Below are positions 61,664 through 64,000 of a DNA stretch of 64,000 nt, one piece after another (position 1 is the first letter of the stretch; each line of letters begins with the position of its first letter). Below the pieces are notes generated by a model. That model was not told the DNA's origin. It searched no databases and saw nothing but the letters and a program-made list of their open reading frames with translations. Made by a program: the position numbers and the translations under genes. The stretch covers positions 186,001 to 250,000 of the forward strand of contig JBMNLV010000004.1 of assembly GCA_050953005.1 (NCBI GenBank), written 5' to 3'. Source of the DNA: UBA6115 sp050953005 (GTDB taxonomy: Bacteria > Bacillota > Clostridia > Christensenellales > Aristaeellaceae).

Positions 61664-61686
61664 AACACTATACGCGGACCGCCTTA

Positions 61687-61715
61687 TTGACAGTTCAAGA
61701 AGGTTGAATTAAAAT
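61687..61715 (+). promoter_or_regulatory. Promoter of the XRE-cupin and transketolase operon
   Basis: TTGACA (61687-61692), 17-bp spacer, TAAAAT (61710-61715). An inverted repeat CCTTATT/AATAAGG (61682-61688 and 61731-61737) brackets it and could bind the regulator encoded downstream. Confidence 0.7.
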
Positions 61716-61805
61716 AAACCCGCATGAACGAATAAGGTCCGGTCCAGCGTAGCGCATTGCCCGGGATCGGGCAGACGACAACCGCATGATGAGGAGTGAA
61801 AGCGC

Positions 61806-62444
61806 ATGGAAGTTGGCGCCAATATCCGCAGACTACGGCTGCAGCTAGGACTGACACAAAAAGAACTGGCCCTGGCGTGCGGGCTGACCAACGGGATGAT
61901 TTCCAAGGTAGAAAACAATGTGGCCATGCCCGCCCTGGGCACCCTGGTGCGCATCGCTGAGGTGCTGCAGGTGACAGTGGCCGCGCTGATGCAGCCCGAT
62001 GCCGGCAACCGCACGGTAATGACCATCAACCCCTACAGCAACCCGGACCAATTTGTGATGACCGACCTGGGCTACCGCATTTTTTCCCCGGCAGGCACCC
62101 GCGCCTCCCGGCTGGTACAGCCGGTGATGCTGATTGCGACCAGCCGGGAGATCAAGCCGCACCGGCTTGTCCACCAGGGTGAGGAATTCATTTATATCAT
62201 TGAGGGGGAAATGACCTTTACCGTTGGCCGGGAGACCTTCTGCCTGCGCCAGGGGGACAGCCTGTATTTTGACGCCACCAAGAAGCATGGCGTGGCCTCC
62301 GTCAGGGATGAGGTCAAGTACCTGGCCTTCCTGGTCAGCTCCCATGACCCTGCGGCAGTGAAGCTCGCGCGCGGCTCCGGGGAGATTCCGCCGGCGGAGC
62401 CTTTAACGAGAACCCAAAATGAACAGGATAAAGGAGATGAATGA
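61806..62444 (+). CDS. XRE-family regulator with C-terminal cupin domain
   Basis: 212-residue DNA-binding protein: N-terminal helix-turn-helix (IRRLRLQLGLTQKELALACGL … NGMISKVENNVAMP, residues 5-60) and a cupin sensor domain (about 110-190: KPHRLVHQGEEFIYIIEGEMTF, LRQGDSLYFDATKKHGV) with possible metal or ligand residues. Such regulators respond to small metabolites. It heads the transketolase operon and overlaps that gene. An inverted repeat around its promoter suggests autoregulation. No LacI-type operator is seen here. Confidence 0.9.
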   Translation: MEVGANIRRLRLQLGLTQKELALACGLTNGMISKVENNVAMPALGTLVRIAEVLQVTVAALMQPDAGNRTVMTINPYSNPDQFVMTDLGYRIFSPAGTRASRLVQPVMLIATSREIKPHRLVHQGEEFIYIIEGEMTFTVGRETFCLRQGDSLYFDATKKHGVASVRDEVKYLAFLVSSHDPAAVKLARGSGEIPPAEPLTRTQNEQDKGDE

Positions 62445-63258
62445 ATTGACCGTGGAACAACTGCAGCAAAAGGCTGCCCAGCTGCGAAGGGACGTGGCAG
62501 CCATGATCGGCCCCGGGCGCACCGGGCACCTGGGCGGCGCCTGCTCGCTGGCCGACATTGTGACGGTACTGTATTACAAGCTGATGCGCCACCGCCCGGA
62601 GGAGCCCCGCTGGCCGGAGCGTGACCGTTTCATCCTTTCCAAGGGGCACGGGGCGCTGATTCAGTACGCCGCCCTGGGCGACATGGGCTATTACCCCAAG
62701 GAGGAGCAAAAGACGCTCAAGGATCTTGGCAGCCGTCTGCAGGGGCATCCGGACATGCTCAAGCTGCCCGGCGTGGAGGCCAACACCGGCTCCCTGGGCC
62801 AGGGGCTGTCCATTGCCGCGGGCCTGGCGGCCGGGCTGCGCCTGGATGGCAAGGATTCGCGCGTGTTTTGCTGCGTGGGCGACGGCGAGATGGCCGAGGG
62901 GCAAATCTGGGAGGCCGCGATGGCGGCAGCCGCCTTCGGGCTGGACAACCTGATCGCCATTGTGGACATCAACGGCCTGCAGGCCACGGGCAGCATCCAG
63001 GAGCGCTTTGATACCCGGCCCTACCAGCCCAAGTGGGAAGCCTTCGGCTGGCATACCATTGAGCTGGACGGCCATGATATCCAGGCCATAATCGACGCCT
63101 TTGAGAAGGCCTTCCAGGTGAAGGGCAATCCGGTCGCGCTGCTGGCGAAGACGGTCAAGGGCAAGGGATTTGCCTTCGCGGAGAACAACGCGGCCTTCCA
63201 TAACGGCACGATGACGCAGGAACAGTTCGACATGGCCATGGCAGGAGGTGCGCAATGA
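62437..63258 (+). CDS. Transketolase, N-terminal (thiamine-diphosphate-binding) subunit
   Basis: First half of a split transketolase, 273 residues. GHLGGACSLADIVTVLYY, DRFILSKGHGALIQYA and the ThDP/Mg motif VGDGEMAEGQIWEAAMAAA…NLIAIVDIN are all present. With the next gene it forms the enzyme that transfers two-carbon units between ketose and aldose phosphates. ATG 62437 lies within the end of the regulator gene; TTG 62446 and ATG 62419 are alternatives, the ribosome binding site AGGATAAAGGAG suiting the first two best. Its stop overlaps the next start (ATGA). Confidence 0.93.
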   Translation: MNELTVEQLQQKAAQLRRDVAAMIGPGRTGHLGGACSLADIVTVLYYKLMRHRPEEPRWPERDRFILSKGHGALIQYAALGDMGYYPKEEQKTLKDLGSRLQGHPDMLKLPGVEANTGSLGQGLSIAAGLAAGLRLDGKDSRVFCCVGDGEMAEGQIWEAAMAAAAFGLDNLIAIVDINGLQATGSIQERFDTRPYQPKWEAFGWHTIELDGHDIQAIIDAFEKAFQVKGNPVALLAKTVKGKGFAFAENNAAFHNGTMTQEQFDMAMAGGAQ

Positions 63259-64000
63259 GCAATCTGATCTATTCCAACCAGCGCCAGGCTTATGGCGAGG
63301 AATTGCTGGCCCTGGGCGCCAAAAACCCGAACATCGTGGTGTGTGACGCCGACCTGTCCAAGAGCACCATGACCTATCCCTTCTCCCAAAAGTATCCGGA
63401 GCGTTTCTTTGAAATGGGCATCGCGGAAGCCAACATGACCGGCTTCGCGGCCGGGCTGTCCCTGGCCGGCAAGATCGCGGTGACCAACTCCTTCGCGGTC
63501 TTTTCCGCCGGACGCTCCTATGACCAGATCCGCCAGGGCATCGCCATTGGCAAACTCAATGTCAAAATCAACGGCTCCAGCGCCGGGCTGTCCGACTTTG
63601 GCGACGGCGCCACCCACCAGTCCGTTGAGGACATCGCCATCATGCGCGCCATCCCCAACATGACGGTGCTGGTGCCCGCTGACAGCCCGCAGCTGCGGCG
63701 GATGGTTCATTGGATGATGGACCATGCGGGCCCGGTCTACCTGCGCATCTGCCGCAACAACCTGCCCGAAATCTGCCCGGCGGATGTGGACCCGGTCCGG
63801 CCCGCGGTGATGATGGAGGGCAGCGACCTGGCGCTGGTGGCCTGCGGCGTAATGGTATACCCTGCCATGCAGGCCGCGCGCGCGCTGCGCGAGGAGGGCG
63901 TTTCCTGCCGCGTCATCAACGTGCCCTGCCTGAAGCCTTTCCCGGATGAGGAGGTGGCGCGGCTGTGCCGGGGCGTGAAAGGGGTTGTGACCGCGGAGGA
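63255..64000 (+). CDS. Transketolase, C-terminal subunit (partial, runs off the window)
   Basis: The first 248 residues of about 310 are in the window. VVCDADLSKSTMT, FFEMGIAEANMTGFAAGLSLAGK (with the Glu that activates ThDP) and GLSDFGDGATHQSVEDIAIMRAIPN belong to the pyrimidine-binding domain; LALVACGVMVYPAMQAAR opens the C-terminal domain. ATG 63255 follows GGAGG and overlaps the preceding stop. The complete pair supplies transketolase to the sugar locus. Confidence 0.93.
   Translation, partial: MSNLIYSNQRQAYGEELLALGAKNPNIVVCDADLSKSTMTYPFSQKYPERFFEMGIAEANMTGFAAGLSLAGKIAVTNSFAVFSAGRSYDQIRQGIAIGKLNVKINGSSAGLSDFGDGATHQSVEDIAIMRAIPNMTVLVPADSPQLRRMVHWMMDHAGPVYLRICRNNLPEICPADVDPVRPAVMMEGSDLALVACGVMVYPAMQAARALREEGVSCRVINVPCLKPFPDEEVARLCRGVKGVVTAE

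Noticed and set aside
57874..61668. Open frame of 1264 codons on the minus strand
   Set aside because: It runs antisense through the secreted glycosidase, small secreted protein, ROK kinase and epimerase genes, crosses their terminator and has no family resemblance. It is a by-product of high GC and codon bias.

Overview
This 64 kb window comes from a bacterium, most likely an anaerobic member of the Clostridia (Bacillota), perhaps Christensenellales-like. Pointers are the many sugar ABC importers of the LplABC/MalFG type, a glycyl radical enzyme with its activase, a transmembrane YesN-type AraC regulator, split transketolase, strong GGAGG ribosome binding sites and TTGACA-17-TATACT promoters. 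The genus call is inference; there is no rRNA, and I saw no tRNA or CRISPR array. The first ~17.6 kb is visibly AT-richer (except fucI) than the GC-rich remainder, and 40.9-45.9 kb is a second lower-GC patch.

Layout. (1) 1-6.5 kb: the end of an LplB-type permease gene, an MFS transporter and an IclR regulator on the minus strand; L-fucose isomerase and a GH172 (DUF2961) glycosidase on the plus strand, with a decayed IS3 transposase between them. (2) 7.0-17.4 kb: a minus-strand operon of binding protein, ATPase, fused double permease, second ATPase, beta-CASP metallo-beta-lactamase protein, and a phosphoglycerate mutase-like enzyme whose two halves are in swapped order (circular permutation). 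A divergent AraC-type sensor-regulator is broken by a frameshift. (3) 17.6-23.0 kb: a truncated MacB-like ABC gene, a two-component system, a radical SAM/SPASM protein and a DegV protein; the promoters of the response regulator and of the radical SAM gene share a 20-bp box. (4) 23.8-26.0 kb: two paralogous secreted FN3 proteins with matching C-terminal tails. (5) 26.1-64 kb: a large carbohydrate locus.

The carbohydrate locus holds a LacI repressor gene and seven copies of a GATAAACGTTTATC-like operator. They lie at the promoters of a putative glycosidase, a cytoplasmic GH13-like enzyme, a lyxose isomerase/glycyl-radical-enzyme divergent pair, three binding-protein operons, and a secreted GH13-like paralogue. 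The glycyl radical enzyme operon also carries its activase, an amidohydrolase, ribokinase and an intracellular GH10. A seven-gene operon (45.97-56.78 kb) couples a 940-residue binding protein, two permease pairs, an NHL/YIP1 membrane protein and a DUF5696 protein. An LplABC operon and an IS630 element sit between this operon and an orphan binding-protein gene. The right end carries an AlsK-like ROK kinase, an AlsE/Rpe-like epimerase, an XRE-cupin regulator and the two transketolase subunits (the last gene runs off the window).

Read together, the right two thirds looks like one LacI-controlled programme. Polysaccharide is bound and cut outside, oligosaccharides are imported by several ABC systems, cut inside by GH13-like, GH10 and other glycosidases, and the sugars passed to isomerases, kinases, an epimerase and transketolase. 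The most unusual single observations are the circularly permuted phosphoglycerate mutase, the glycyl radical enzyme with a GCGEY active-site loop, and the NHL-YIP1/DUF5696/long-binding-protein importer.
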